NCBI RefSeq assembly: GCF_000092825.1
Contig: NC_014168.1
Coordinates: forward strand, 2,471,946 to 2,535,945
Direction: 5' to 3'
Origin: Segniliparus rotundus DSM 44985
GTDB taxonomy: Bacteria > Actinomycetota > Actinomycetes > Mycobacteriales > Mycobacteriaceae
Length of the DNA: 64,000 bases
Shown one piece after another: positions 33,024-42,028 of this stretch. The position numbers were made by a program, and so were the translations under genes. The notes under the pieces are model-generated. The model was given only the letters and a program-made list of their open reading frames with translations, was not told the origin of the DNA and did not search any database. How positions within the stretch are numbered: the stretch's first letter is position 1; every line of letters begins with the position of its first letter.

Positions 33024-34115
33024 ATGTTCCTCTCCTTGCCCGCAGCGCTTTTCCGAGGCGGCACCTCCAAAGGCCTGTTCTTCGTGCGCGACGACCTCGC
33101 CCAGCTCGGGGTCCCCCTCGACGTCGCGCTCACGTCAGTGATGGGCGGCGCGGACCCCCGCCAGATCGACGGGATCGGCGGCGGCAGCACGACCACCAGC
33201 AAAGTCGCCATTGTCAGCCGGTCCGCGGAAAACGACATCGACGTGGACTACCTCTTCGCACAGGTAGACCCGCAGACCGGCACCGTGGACTGGACCCCCA
33301 CCTGCGGCAACGTGCTCACCGGAGTCGGCCCGTTCGCGATCGAGCGCGGACTCGTCCCGACCGCCGGGGACACCACGCAAGTGCGGGTCAGGCTGGTCAA
33401 CACCGGGGCGAAAGTCGTCCTCGACGTCTGCACCCGAGACGGCCGGGTCCAATACAGCGGCGGGCACCGCATCGCCGGGGTCGCCGCCGCGGCAGCGCCA
33501 GTGCGGATGACCTTCACCGACTTCGTCGGCGGGACCAGCGGATCGCTGTTCCCCACCGGCAATCGCGCCGACGTCGTCGGCGGGATCGCAGTCAGCTGCG
33601 TCGACGCCGGGGTCTGCGCGATGCTGGTCCGGGCCGACGATCTGGGCGTCGTGGGCGACGAGTCGCCCGCCGAGATCAACGCGAATCGAATCCTGCTCCA
33701 ACATGTGGAATCGATGCGCCGCGCGGCGGGCGAGCTCATGGGCATGGGCGACGTCGCCGGCCGCGTCGTCCCGAAGGTCATGATCGTTTCGAACTCCCCC
33801 CGTGCCGACATCCGGTCCCGCTATCTCGTCCCGACCTCCTGCCACCCGGCCCACACCGTCTCCGGGGCGATCAACCTCGTCACCGCCCTGTCGTCCCCCG
33901 GCACCGTGGCGCACTCCCTCGCCCCTGGCCGGGGGATGAAAAGCACCCTCGCCGTCGAGCACCCGGCGGGAATCATCGACCTCGACGTCGTCATGCGAGA
34001 CGAGACTCCGGTCGGCGTGGCGTTGACCCGCACCGCGCGCAAAATCTTCGAAGGCTCCGTGTTCTGCGAGATCGACGACCAAGCCCGCAGGGGCCGGAAC
34101 AAGCTGGCCGCATGA
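33024..34115 (+). CDS. PrpF-family isomerase (4-oxalomesaconate tautomerase type)
   Basis: A 363-residue protein of the PrpF/diaminopimelate-epimerase-like fold. It has the N-terminal ALFRGGTSKGLFF, the substrate loop TPTCGNVLTGVGPFAIE with a conserved Cys, and a second half with HPAHTVSGAINL. Family members isomerise tricarboxylic or oxalomesaconate-type acids (PrpF, GalD, LigU). The ATG at 33024 is preceded by AAGGAG; an ATG five codons earlier overlaps that RBS. The stop overlaps the next gene as ATGA. With the amidohydrolase downstream, a role in aromatic ring-cleavage product breakdown (LigU/LigI-like) is plausible but not shown. Confidence 0.82.
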   Translation: MFLSLPAALFRGGTSKGLFFVRDDLAQLGVPLDVALTSVMGGADPRQIDGIGGGSTTTSKVAIVSRSAENDIDVDYLFAQVDPQTGTVDWTPTCGNVLTGVGPFAIERGLVPTAGDTTQVRVRLVNTGAKVVLDVCTRDGRVQYSGGHRIAGVAAAAAPVRMTFTDFVGGTSGSLFPTGNRADVVGGIAVSCVDAGVCAMLVRADDLGVVGDESPAEINANRILLQHVESMRRAAGELMGMGDVAGRVVPKVMIVSNSPRADIRSRYLVPTSCHPAHTVSGAINLVTALSSPGTVAHSLAPGRGMKSTLAVEHPAGIIDLDVVMRDETPVGVALTRTARKIFEGSVFCEIDDQARRGRNKLAA

Positions 34116-35236
34116 CCGCGCCCCCTCGGGCATGCCAGCTCGGCTGCATTCCCCTCGTCGCCCTGCTCGGCTTCGCCGCCAACGCCGTCAGCCTGCCCGG
34201 CGCGTGGCTGGTCGCAGCGATCGTCGGCGCCGCGGCCGGCGCGGTCTGGTCACGAACAGAGCTCGCCCCGCCCGCGCTGGCCATGTCGTTCGCACAAGGA
34301 GTCGTCGCCGTGGACGCCGCCCGGCCCCTGAGCACGCTCAGCCGCGAGGACTTCGGGCATTACGCCGGCGTTTCGGCGTTCTCCATCACGCTGACCCTCA
34401 GCCTGAGCGTCCTGTTCGGGCTGCTCCTGGCGAGATTGGCCAAGGATCTCAGCCCCGCGACAGCCGGGCTGTCCGTGATCGCGGGCGGGGCGAGCGCCAT
34501 CACCAGCATGGCGCGAGAACTCGGGGCCGACCAGCGCTATGTGACCCTCTCGCAGTATCTGCGGCTCATCGTCGTCGTCGGCAGCATGCCACTGATGCTC
34601 GGGCTGCTCAGCCCCGGCTTCGCCGCCCCCGCCGGAGAAACCGCCGGACATCAGTGGTCATGGCCCGGCATCGCGGGCGCCGCAGCACTGATCTGCGCCG
34701 GAACATGGCTGGCCCGAAGGGCCAAGACCCCCGCCCCCGCGCTGCTCGGGCCCCTGGCCGCCGCCACCGCGCTCGGGCTGCTCTGGCCCGAGGCCATGGC
34801 CGCCATGGGGACGCCCGCGCTGGTCACCAACGCCGCGTACGCGGTGATCGGCTGGCAGGCGGGCGGCGGGCTCTGCGTCGCATCCCTGCGCCGATTCGTC
34901 CGGCTGCTGCCCCTCACACTCCTTTTCATCCTGCTGATGATCGGTGTTTGCCTCCTCGTCGCACTCGTGGTCGCGCGCTGGACTGGCGTGCCGCTCACCG
35001 ACGCGTACCTCGCGACCACCCCCGGCGGCATCTACGGCGTCCTCGCAGTCGCGAACCAAACCGGAGCAGGCCCCCTCGTCACCATGCTCCAAGTGCTCCG
35101 GATGATTATCATGCTGCTCGCAGCCGGATCGGTGCCCTACATAACCCGCAGAATCCAAACCCGGATCACCCAGAAAAGCGCCCACGCGCAACGAGCAAAG
35201 GAGACCGCGCCATGTTCGACGCCCATTTCCATGTGA
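34112..35236 (+). CDS. AbrB-family membrane protein
   Basis: A 374-residue polytopic membrane protein with about ten helices in two related halves, each ending in an inward G-G-x-S/Y motif (VIAGGASAITSMARELGADQ in the first half, TPGGIYGVLAVA in the second). This is the AbrB duplication family once labelled ammonia monooxygenase regulator; it probably transports a small organic acid. Translationally coupled to the PrpF gene, and its 3' end overlaps the amidohydrolase start by 25 bp, so it likely imports the substrate of these two enzymes. Confidence 0.78.
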   Translation: MTAPPRACQLGCIPLVALLGFAANAVSLPGAWLVAAIVGAAAGAVWSRTELAPPALAMSFAQGVVAVDAARPLSTLSREDFGHYAGVSAFSITLTLSLSVLFGLLLARLAKDLSPATAGLSVIAGGASAITSMARELGADQRYVTLSQYLRLIVVVGSMPLMLGLLSPGFAAPAGETAGHQWSWPGIAGAAALICAGTWLARRAKTPAPALLGPLAAATALGLLWPEAMAAMGTPALVTNAAYAVIGWQAGGGLCVASLRRFVRLLPLTLLFILLMIGVCLLVALVVARWTGVPLTDAYLATTPGGIYGVLAVANQTGAGPLVTMLQVLRMIIMLLAAGSVPYITRRIQTRITQKSAHAQRAKETAPCSTPISM

Positions 35237-35958
35237 TCGACCCAGACCACCCGCTCATCCCCAACCAAGGCTTCCTGCCCGAACCATTCACCGTGCAGGA
35301 CTACCGCAAGCACGCCGACGCGCACGGCATCACCGGCGGGGCCGTCGTGTCCGGCTCCTTCCAAGGCTTCGACCAAGGCTACCTGCTCTCCGCGCTGCGC
35401 CAGCTCGGCCCCGGATGGGCCGGGGTCACGCAGCTTGACCCCGCCGTCTCGGACGAAGAAATCCTGCGCCTCGACAAAGCCGGCGTGCGCGCGGTGCGCT
35501 TCACCCTGGCCCGCGGCGGCGAATTCGACATCGATCTCGCCAAGCGCGCGCACGACGTCGCAGGCTGGCACACAGAACTCTATGTCGACGGCGCCCAACT
35601 CCCCGGCCTTCTGCCGCTCCTGAAGCAACTGCCCCTGGTCAGTGTCGACCACCTGGGGCTCAGCGAAGAAGGCCTGCCGCATGTGCTCGAAGCCGCCGAC
35701 CGAGGCGTCCGGGTCAAAGCCACCGGATTCGGCAGGGTCCGGCTCGATGTCGCCGCGGCCCTGCGGCGCATCGACGCAGTGAACCCCCAAGCGCTGCTCT
35801 TCGGCACGGACCTGCCCGGCACCAGGGCGCCGCGCCCCTTCCGCGCCTCAGATCTGGACCAGATCACCCAGGTCCTCGGCGACGACGCCCTCGACCGCCT
35901 CGCCGACAACGGCAGGGCCTGGTACCGGGTCAACCAGCCCGCCCCGGCCTCCACCTAG
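35212..35958 (+). CDS. Amidohydrolase-2 family hydrolase (TIM barrel)
   Basis: A 248-residue metal-dependent hydrolase. N-terminal MFDAHFHVID gives the HxH metal site, VSVDHLG a later strand His, and LLFGTDLPG near the C terminus the catalytic Asp. Relatives include 2-pyrone-4,6-dicarboxylate lactonase (LigI) and 4-oxalomesaconate hydratase (LigJ). Following a PrpF/LigU-like gene and a transporter, lactone hydrolysis or decarboxylation in aromatic catabolism fits best. The start is the ATG after AAAGGAG at about 35198-35204; the longer frame upstream is antisense noise inside the transporter gene. Confidence 0.8.
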   Translation: MFDAHFHVIDPDHPLIPNQGFLPEPFTVQDYRKHADAHGITGGAVVSGSFQGFDQGYLLSALRQLGPGWAGVTQLDPAVSDEEILRLDKAGVRAVRFTLARGGEFDIDLAKRAHDVAGWHTELYVDGAQLPGLLPLLKQLPLVSVDHLGLSEEGLPHVLEAADRGVRVKATGFGRVRLDVAAALRRIDAVNPQALLFGTDLPGTRAPRPFRASDLDQITQVLGDDALDRLADNGRAWYRVNQPAPAST

Positions 35959-36001
35959 ACCCTGGGCCGCGTGGCCACAACCCTGGTCGGTTCATCCTCA
36001 G

Positions 36002-36528
36002 CAAGCGTCGACACTGCACGGGATAGCCGACGAGGCGAAGGCGGGCATGGCCGATGTCGCTTTCCTGGCGAAGTTGCCCAAGAGCATGTTGTCTCGGTTG
36101 TGGGACGAGGAGGACTGGCTCGACCGCTCGTCGCGGGACAGGCTATCGGTGCTTCCGGTTATCTCGCGCTCTTCTTCATTCTCCCAGACGCGCCACTGTG
36201 GCTGCTGATCAGCTTGAGCGCCCCGACTGGTATCGGCATCGGCATCACCGCACCGTCCATGACGATGGCGCTGTTGGACTCGACTCGCGCAGAACTGGCC
36301 GGCGTAGCCTCAGGTGTCTTGAACCCTGCTCGCCAGATCGGCAGCGTGCTCGGCACCGCTCTTTTCGGGTCCTTGCTCGCTGGAGACCATGGCATCGGGC
36401 ACGGGGTGCGGATTTCAACACTTATCGCCTTCATCCTGACCGCGATAACATGCTTCACCTCGTACCTCTGCATCAGACCCAATCCCACAGTCACAATGCC
36501 CGGCAATACAGTCAGCAGCAAGCAATAG
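36002..36528 (+). pseudogene. Chimeric remnant: HTH-protein fragment joined to MFS transporter C-terminus
   Basis: Two unrelated fragments meet here in different frames. From 36002 to about 36130 one frame reads LHGIADEAKAGMADVAFLAK followed by LPKSMLSRLWDEEDWLDR, like the DNA-binding end of an HTH protein. From about 36119 to the stop at 36528 another frame encodes the last third of a drug-efflux MFS transporter (ASGYLALFFILPDAPLW, PSMTMALLDSTRAELAGVAS, two C-terminal helices). Neither part has a proper start or complete fold. The junction near 36120-36130 looks like a deletion scar. Confidence 0.7.
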
Positions 36529-36562
36529 TTCAGCAGTATTTTTTCTCTAGAAAGGAAGAAAA

Positions 36563-36952
36563 GTGAGCATCATCCCCGAAGGTTACGAAGATCTGCTTCA
36601 GCGGCCCCTCTACGGGCACTTAGCAACCATCCGTCCTGACAACTCGCCCCAAGTGAACCCGATGTGGTTCGCCTGGGACGGCGAACTCATCCGGTTCACA
36701 AACACCAGCAAACGCCAGAAGTGCAAGAACCTCCAAGCGAAACCCCATTTCGCCATGTCTGTCACCGACCCAGACAATCCCTACCGGTATCTTGAGGTGC
36801 GCGGAGATCTCGTTGAGGTCGTGCCTGACCCTGGCGCGAAATTTTTTCTCGAGCTCTGCGTCCGCTACAGCGCCCCATACACCGAGCCGCCCGCCGATGC
36901 CGCAGACCGCGTCATCATTGTGGTTCGACCGACTACGACAAGCAAGCAGTGA
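36563..36952 (+). CDS. PPOX-class (F420/FMN-dependent) split-barrel protein
   Basis: 129 residues of the pyridoxamine-phosphate-oxidase-like split barrel, TIGR03618-type: LYGHLATIRPDNSPQVNPMWFAWDG, then FAMSVTDPDNPYRYLEVRG. Such proteins bind F420 or FMN and reduce small substrates. GTG36563 follows AAAGGAAG. The last residues (VVRPTTTSKQ) replace the usual RIRPxRVxxW-type end, so the 3' end may be slightly altered by the rearrangement that produced the adjoining pseudogenes; the core is intact. Confidence 0.75.
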   Translation: MSIIPEGYEDLLQRPLYGHLATIRPDNSPQVNPMWFAWDGELIRFTNTSKRQKCKNLQAKPHFAMSVTDPDNPYRYLEVRGDLVEVVPDPGAKFFLELCVRYSAPYTEPPADAADRVIIVVRPTTTSKQ

Positions 36953-37004
36953 GCCTCAGCGCGGACACCGTGCGGCAGCAGATGCCCGGAGGCACAGGGA
37001 TCTG

Positions 37005-37624
37005 GTGCGCGAGCTCGCTCTGGGGACCATGATGTTCGACAAGTTCGCCAACCCGGACCAAGACGCGCGCGCATCATCCGATCCGCGTTGGACAGCGGAG
37101 GGAACTCGCGGAGGCGCCCGACCGACGCCCTGCACGCGAGCCCACGCCGGCTTTGCGCCGAACATATTGATCTCTACCAATTGCATCGCCAGGACCGGCA
37201 CACCGACCTCGACGAGGCTCTGGGCGTTTTGTCCGATTTCGTGCGCAGCGGCACAGTCCGGGCCGTGGGAGCCTCAGGATATCCGGCCAAAATGATAGTC
37301 GAGGCGCTCTGGCTCGCCGAACGCCGCCGCCATGCCCGCGCAAAAATCCACCAGCCTCCGTATTCGATCTTCAAGCTCGCCGCTATCGCGCCGCGCGCCC
37401 AGGAACAACGCGACGATTTACTCTGCGGCGTGTCGGCGCGGCTGGACGACACGACGCTCGATGCGATCGTGGTCCCGGGTTCCGGGTTCAATCCCGCTGA
37501 CGCAGACTGGACACCCCGGCCTCTGACCGAGACCAGGCTCCGAAGACAGGGCCGCTCCTCTCCGATCGACCAGCCATCCCTGCCCGAATGGAGCAAGACC
37601 GACAAGAAAGAAGAAACGCCATGA
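37005..37624 (+). pseudogene. Aldo/keto reductase pseudogene, multiply deleted
   Basis: Pieces of one aldo/keto reductase in order: LALGTMMFDKFANPDQD in the first frame, then RIIRSALDSG after a frameshift near 37065, then HIDLYQLHRQDRHTDLDEAL and VRAVGASGYPAKMIVEALW, and finally LDDTTLDAIVVPGSGFNPAD with a C-terminal tail. The catalytic Asp/Tyr/Lys/His stretch between the second and third pieces is missing (about 80 residues lost), and more is lost around 37370. It cannot make an active enzyme. Confidence 0.8.
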
Positions 37625-38016
37625 GCAAAAACCAAGCTTCGAACCTCTCCGCCGAGGAAGTTTTCGCCGCTGTCGTAGGAGAGGCCGGGACTCGCGATCT
37701 CAGCCCGCTCGCCGATATCGCCCCAGACTTCGTCCAGCTCACCATGGAACACGGCTACGGCAGGATCTACAACCGAGAGGGGCTCTCCCTGCGCGACCGA
37801 GAGCTCGCCACCATCTCGGCGTTGGCCGCGATCGGCGGCTGTGAAGGCCAATTGCGAGCGCATCTGCACGGCGCGTTGAATGTGGGCCTCAACGCCAAAG
37901 AGATCGTTGAGGCATTCATCCAAGTTTCCTCCTTCGCCGGATTCCCAAGAGCCATCAACGCCCTCGTCATCGCAAAAACCGTGTTTCAAGAACACGGAGT
38001 CTCCCCTCTTGACTGA
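37621..38016 (+). CDS. Carboxymuconolactone decarboxylase-family protein
   Basis: A 131-residue all-helical CMD/AhpD-type protein: YGRIYNREGLSLRDRELATI, then ALAAIGGCEGQLRAHLHGAL, then EIVEAFIQVSSFAGFPRAINA. Only one Cys is present in the centre, so it is a CMD-type enzyme and not a CxxC peroxidase. Partners in the family act on lactones or as small oxidoreductase modules, often beside aldo/keto reductases as here. The ATG lies at the end of the pseudogene, preceded by GAAAGAAGAAA. It appears intact between two broken neighbours. Confidence 0.82.
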   Translation: MSKNQASNLSAEEVFAAVVGEAGTRDLSPLADIAPDFVQLTMEHGYGRIYNREGLSLRDRELATISALAAIGGCEGQLRAHLHGALNVGLNAKEIVEAFIQVSSFAGFPRAINALVIAKTVFQEHGVSPLD

Positions 38017-38144
38017 ATCAGCCCCCCGCTCCCCGTTGACGGCGGCTTTTCCATGGGGCATTACACGCAACGCCGGACACACACCGCGCAAGCAGCATTC
38101 GCGCAGGAAATCAGCTACAACAAACAAAAGTGAAGGAAATAGCC

Positions 38145-39123
38145 GTGAAAAAACGAGCACTCGGAAGCACAGCGTCCACCGTGACTGCTCCAGGGCTGGG
38201 CTGCATGGGCATGAGCTGGGGATACAGCGAGGGGACAAGGAACGACAAGCAATCTGTCGCAGTCATCCGGAAGGCATTGGAGCTCGGCGTTGATTTCTTC
38301 GACACCGCGAACGTGTATGGGGACGGGCACAACGAGCAATTGCTCGGTTCAGCGCTCGGCGCGCACAGCGACCGGATCGTGCTAGCCGCCAAACTAGGCC
38401 TCGTCGTTGACGACCTCAAGACGAGGGCCATGCACACCGACGGCTCCCCGAAGAATGTCCGAGCATCGGCGGAGGCCAGTCTGCGCCGGTTGGGCGCAGA
38501 CCATGTCGAGCTGCTCTACTTGCACCGAGTCGACAAAAACACCCCTCTTTTAGAGACATGGGGGCCATGCGGCAGCTTGTCGAAGAAGGCAAAGCGCGAT
38601 ATCTCGGATTATCAGAAGTAAGTGTTGCGCAAGCAGCAGCGCACGCAGAACATCCGGTGACAGCGATCCAGTCAGAATTTTCTTTGTGGAGCCAGGACGC
38701 GCGCGACCCGAACTCAGTCTCGGGCGATGTGGTCGGCTGGTGCGCGAAGAACGGGGCTAGTTTCGCACCATTGGGCCGAGGCTTCCTCTCTGGCACGATC
38801 ACAAGCGTCAGCCAGTTGGAAAAGTCCGACTTCCGGTACTCGAACTCCCGCTACCAGGATGATGCTATCGCCGAGAATCTCCAAATCGTCGACATAGTCC
38901 GAGAAGTCGCAAAAGGCACAACGCGACCCCCGCGCAAGTGGCGATCGCATGGACCATTGCGCTCGGAGACCACATCATCCCGATACCTGGGACCAAGAAG
39001 GAACAATACCTCGTGGAAAACTTCCGCGCGGGCGATCTCAACCTCACCCACGAAGACCTGGCACAGCTCTCTAAAGTACCACCAGCTGTCGGCACACGAT
39101 ACGCAGAAGGCAGGCAGTTCTAG
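38145..39123 (+). pseudogene. Aldo/keto reductase broken by two frameshifts
   Basis: A full-length aldo/keto reductase (about 325 residues) can be read only by changing frame twice. Frame 1 runs from GTG38145 (RBS GAAGGA) through GLGCMGMSWGYSEG, DFFDTANVYGDG (Asp and Tyr of the catalytic set), LAAKLGL (Lys) and LLYLHRVD (His). Near 38555 one extra base shifts to MGAMRQLVEEGKARYLGLSE. Near 38917 one base is missing, shifting to ATPAQVAIAWTIALGDHIIP and IPGTKKEQYLVENFRAG up to the stop. Catalytic residues survive, so the damage is recent or reflects sequencing errors. Confidence 0.85.
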
Positions 39124-39817
39124 GGTGCATATGCCCGGAAAACCGGGAATAAACCACCTGGCGCGAACAACTCCTTGCCATGATCGGCCGCATGCTGGCC
39201 AGGAATATCTTGGCGCTCCGCGCGGTTCGACCGCTGCCACGGCAGCCCAGCGCCTAACTGCGCCAGCCTCAGCGCAGCATTCACCCAGTGATCTGAGGCC
39301 CAGGGCCGCCCACAACGGAAAACACACCCCGAATCGAAGGCCCATCCAGCAGTGGACGGGCCTTCGAGCGTTTTCGCGGTTTCACAGGTTGAGGGAACCC
39401 CGTATACCCTTACCTCGCCCGACTGGTCCTGCATTTCAGTCCACGAAACGATCCGGACCCAGGCCCCGTGGGACTGGGCGGAAATTGCCAAGCCCCTGAT
39501 CAGGACATACGAGAAAAAGGCGCGGAACGTGATCGTGGAAAACGCGGAACGAGCGGCCAGCCCTGACCCGGGGAAACGCTGAAGTTATTCCTGAAATGCG
39601 GGTTTGGCGCTGAGCGGCCCCCGCATATGCCCGCTGGCGGGTATCCGGCGCCGCCTGACGGCGCGAACCCCGCCCAAATCGATGCTTCGCCCGCGGACCG
39701 CCCCCAGTTCCGGACGGAAATCGTTCCTGCATTACTGGTCAACTCTTCGCATGTGCGCTCGACTGGTAAAATTTTGTGAATCTGGATTTGGCCCCAGAAA
39801 ATGACGAGGCGAAGTAG
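39124..39817. other. Gene-free 0.7 kb tract with dispersed-repeat copy 1
   Basis: No supported gene. A small open frame at 39352-39582 would encode 76 residues ending in PWDWAEIAKPLIRTYEKKAR, but this is repeat-derived. Copy 1 of the repeat described at 45.7 and 48.2 kb lies at 39471-39557. It shares about 40 near-identical bases with copy 3, then GGAACGTGATCGTG and a second GGAACG. The right end should contain the promoter of the EspR-like operon; no clear -35/-10 pair was recognised. Confidence 0.55.
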
Positions 39818-40297
39818 ATGAGCACCGAACCACTTGTAAACACCACGCAACGACAACGGGCGAATAATCTGTCGTCTAGGATCAGCATGCTGTACGAAAC
39901 CATGGCTCCAGCTGGAGAAATCGTTTCCGACGCGACGGTGGCCGAGGGGATCTTCGAGAAGACCGGGGTGCAGATGAGCGGCCCGTACTTGTGCCTGTTG
40001 CGCACGGGCAAGCGGACGAACCCCTCGATTCAAAACATCCAGGCGATCGCCGAGTACTTTGGCGTACCGGCCTCGTACCTTGTCGACACCGACAACGACA
40101 CCGATACCGAAGTGGAAGCTGAACTGAGACTGGTGAGGGCGATGCGGGACATGGGCGTGCGCGATATCGCGACGCGGCTCTCTGGCCTGACTTCGGAGTC
40201 GATCGCGAACTTGGCCGGGCTTGTCGACAGAATGCGAGAGCTGGAGCACCTGCCGCCCATCGCGCCGAGGGGGCCGCATGCTGTGGGCGAAGCGTAG
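39818..40297 (+). CDS. EspR-like XRE-family DNA-binding regulator
   Basis: 159 residues. An N-terminal HTH of the EspR/Lsr-type: ISMLYETMAPAGEIVSDATVAEGIF, then MSGPYLCLLRTGKRTNPSIQ and AIAEYFGVPASYLVD, followed by a C-terminal dimerisation helix region (MRDMGVRDIATRLSGL). EspR is a mycobacterial nucleoid-associated regulator whose N-terminal HTH has the same SGPYLxxLRxGxRTNPS pattern. Its 3' end overlaps the IrrE-type gene by 20 bp, so it is probably the dedicated regulator of this operon. Confidence 0.85.
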   Translation: MSTEPLVNTTQRQRANNLSSRISMLYETMAPAGEIVSDATVAEGIFEKTGVQMSGPYLCLLRTGKRTNPSIQNIQAIAEYFGVPASYLVDTDNDTDTEVEAELRLVRAMRDMGVRDIATRLSGLTSESIANLAGLVDRMRELEHLPPIAPRGPHAVGEA

Positions 40298-40805
40298 GGC
40301 GCGGGCCGAAAGCGGCGCGAGGTCTGAGAAAGAGGTCCGCGCGCTCATCGAGCGGCTGGACATACCGGAGCCGTGGGATCGCGCGCGGTTCGTCGAAAAC
40401 GTCGCGCGGGTGCGGGGGCGGGCGATCACGCTGATGCCCGTGCCCGCCGCAATACTGGCGGACAACCCCTGCGGATTGTGGCTCGTGCGAGAGCACGACG
40501 ACATCGTGCTGTTCGAAGAGGGGACCTCGGAGTACCACGCCGACCAGATCATCATGCACGAACTCGGGCATATGATCCTCGGCCACGACAAAGGGGCCGG
40601 GGACGAGGGGCTCGCGCGGATGGCCCAGCCGCTCTTGCCGCACCTCGATCCTGCGACGGTGCGCGCCGCGTTGGGGCGCACCGCCTACGGCGAGCCGAGG
40701 GAGAAAGAGGCGGAGCTATTCGCGAGCCTGATGATGGCAAGGCCCAAGGAGGTGAAATCCGAGAGCGCGCCGGATTTCTCCCGCGTGTTCCTCAAAGAAG
40801 AATGA
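40278..40805 (+). CDS. ImmA/IrrE-type metallopeptidase
   Basis: A 175-residue zinc peptidase with HELGHMILGH (HExxH) near residue 95 and a downstream Glu in EKEAELFASLMM, the third ligand arrangement of the ImmA/IrrE family. Members cleave their partner XRE repressor to switch on target genes. It overlaps the EspR-like gene by 20 bp, which makes that protein the likely partner, and it overlaps the next gene as ATGA. The start was taken at ATG40278; the frame is open further upstream inside the regulator gene. Confidence 0.8.
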   Translation: MLWAKRRARAESGARSEKEVRALIERLDIPEPWDRARFVENVARVRGRAITLMPVPAAILADNPCGLWLVREHDDIVLFEEGTSEYHADQIIMHELGHMILGHDKGAGDEGLARMAQPLLPHLDPATVRAALGRTAYGEPREKEAELFASLMMARPKEVKSESAPDFSRVFLKEE

Positions 40806-42028
40806 TCTCGTCCATCCCGAGCGCTGTGGCCTGGCCCGTCCTCGCGGTGTTCCTGCTGATCGTGGCTCTCCGCCTTGCCTGGCGCAACACGACGCAGTTC
40901 GACCGCTATACCAACATCATGCTCTGCACGATGGTGGCGGTCCAGCTGCTCGCGGACCCTCTCTTCGAGAGGTTCGTCGCCGACCACGCCCCGATCGGCT
41001 CCATCACGGTCTCGCAGTTCGCCCTGTGCTTGCAGTCTTCGACGTGCGCGGAGTTCCTCGGCGTGACGGCGGTCATGATGGGCCGGAGTCCGGCGGCGGT
41101 GCGCCGCCGCCACACCCTGCACCGCGTCGGAGGTCTCGCGGTCGGAGCCATGATCTTCGTGGCGGGGACCAGGGCGCGTGCGGCGGGTGCGCGGCTCGAG
41201 GAGCCACTCGGCTGGGACACGGTCGTGGTCTGGGCGCTCTTCTGGGTCTTCCCCGTCATCCTCTCCGTGCAGATCTTCCGGCTGTGCGCCAAGGACTTGC
41301 CGGGGGCGAGGGAGAACGCGCGGCGCGTTCTTGTCCTCCTGAACCTTGCTGTCATTGCCTTCATCATGAGTTTCGTCTGCCTTCTGGCATTTGTGCTCGC
41401 TGTGCTGGAAGAATTCGGGGCAGCGCATACAGTCGAGTTCAGAATAGAGACGCATTCGCGCAATTTTTTCTGGGTTCTCCTCGCCGTCCTCGTCGTGATG
41501 TCGTGGGCGTGCGTCGGCGACGCGCGCGAGCGGCTCGGCCTCGACAAACGCGGGAGGATGCGCCGCCAGTTGCTGCCGTTGTGGGCCGAGCTCACCGCGC
41601 TTTTTCCGGAAACCGTGCTCGACCCGTCCCTGCGGCCCAAAAAACGCAGGCGCGTGACGGACTACGAGCTGAACCGGATGGTCGTGGAGATCAGGGACTC
41701 GCTCAAACAGCTCCGGCAATACACCCGGCGAACACCCCTCACAGAACGGATGCGGTTCCTGGAAGACTGCGATGGGGACAAAGACGCCGCGTCCACGGCG
41801 CAGCTCGCATCGCAACTCGTGTTGGCGCTGGAAGCAAAGCGCGCAGGCGGGCCGAAATCGCCGCCGGACCAAAGGATCGAGATCCCTTCCACCGCGAGGA
41901 GCTTGGAAGAGGAAACGCTCGAGCTCCTCGAACTCTCCCAGTGCTTGCAGAAGGCACACGCAACAAAGACCACCTCTCCGCGCAACGAGGATCCGGCCCC
42001 GACAAGCAGAACAGCGAGCATGGCATGA
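40802..42028 (+). CDS. Seven-helix membrane protein (MAB_1171c-like)
   Basis: 408 residues. About seven hydrophobic helices occupy residues 5-245 (AWPVLAVFLLIVALRLAW, VVWALFWVFPVILSV, VLVLLNLAVIAFIMSF, FFWVLLAVLVVMSWACV). A cytoplasmic domain of about 160 residues follows, with LLPLWAELTALFPE, RRVTDYELNRMVVEIRDSL and a long charged helix. This matches the mycobacterial/streptomycete family called MAB_1171c putative transporters, usually found directly after an XRE/IrrE gene pair. The biochemical role is unknown; sensing or export are both possible. It is coupled to both neighbours by ATGA overlaps. Confidence 0.72.
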   Translation: MISSIPSAVAWPVLAVFLLIVALRLAWRNTTQFDRYTNIMLCTMVAVQLLADPLFERFVADHAPIGSITVSQFALCLQSSTCAEFLGVTAVMMGRSPAAVRRRHTLHRVGGLAVGAMIFVAGTRARAAGARLEEPLGWDTVVVWALFWVFPVILSVQIFRLCAKDLPGARENARRVLVLLNLAVIAFIMSFVCLLAFVLAVLEEFGAAHTVEFRIETHSRNFFWVLLAVLVVMSWACVGDARERLGLDKRGRMRRQLLPLWAELTALFPETVLDPSLRPKKRRRVTDYELNRMVVEIRDSLKQLRQYTRRTPLTERMRFLEDCDGDKDAASTAQLASQLVLALEAKRAGGPKSPPDQRIEIPSTARSLEEETLELLELSQCLQKAHATKTTSPRNEDPAPTSRTASMA

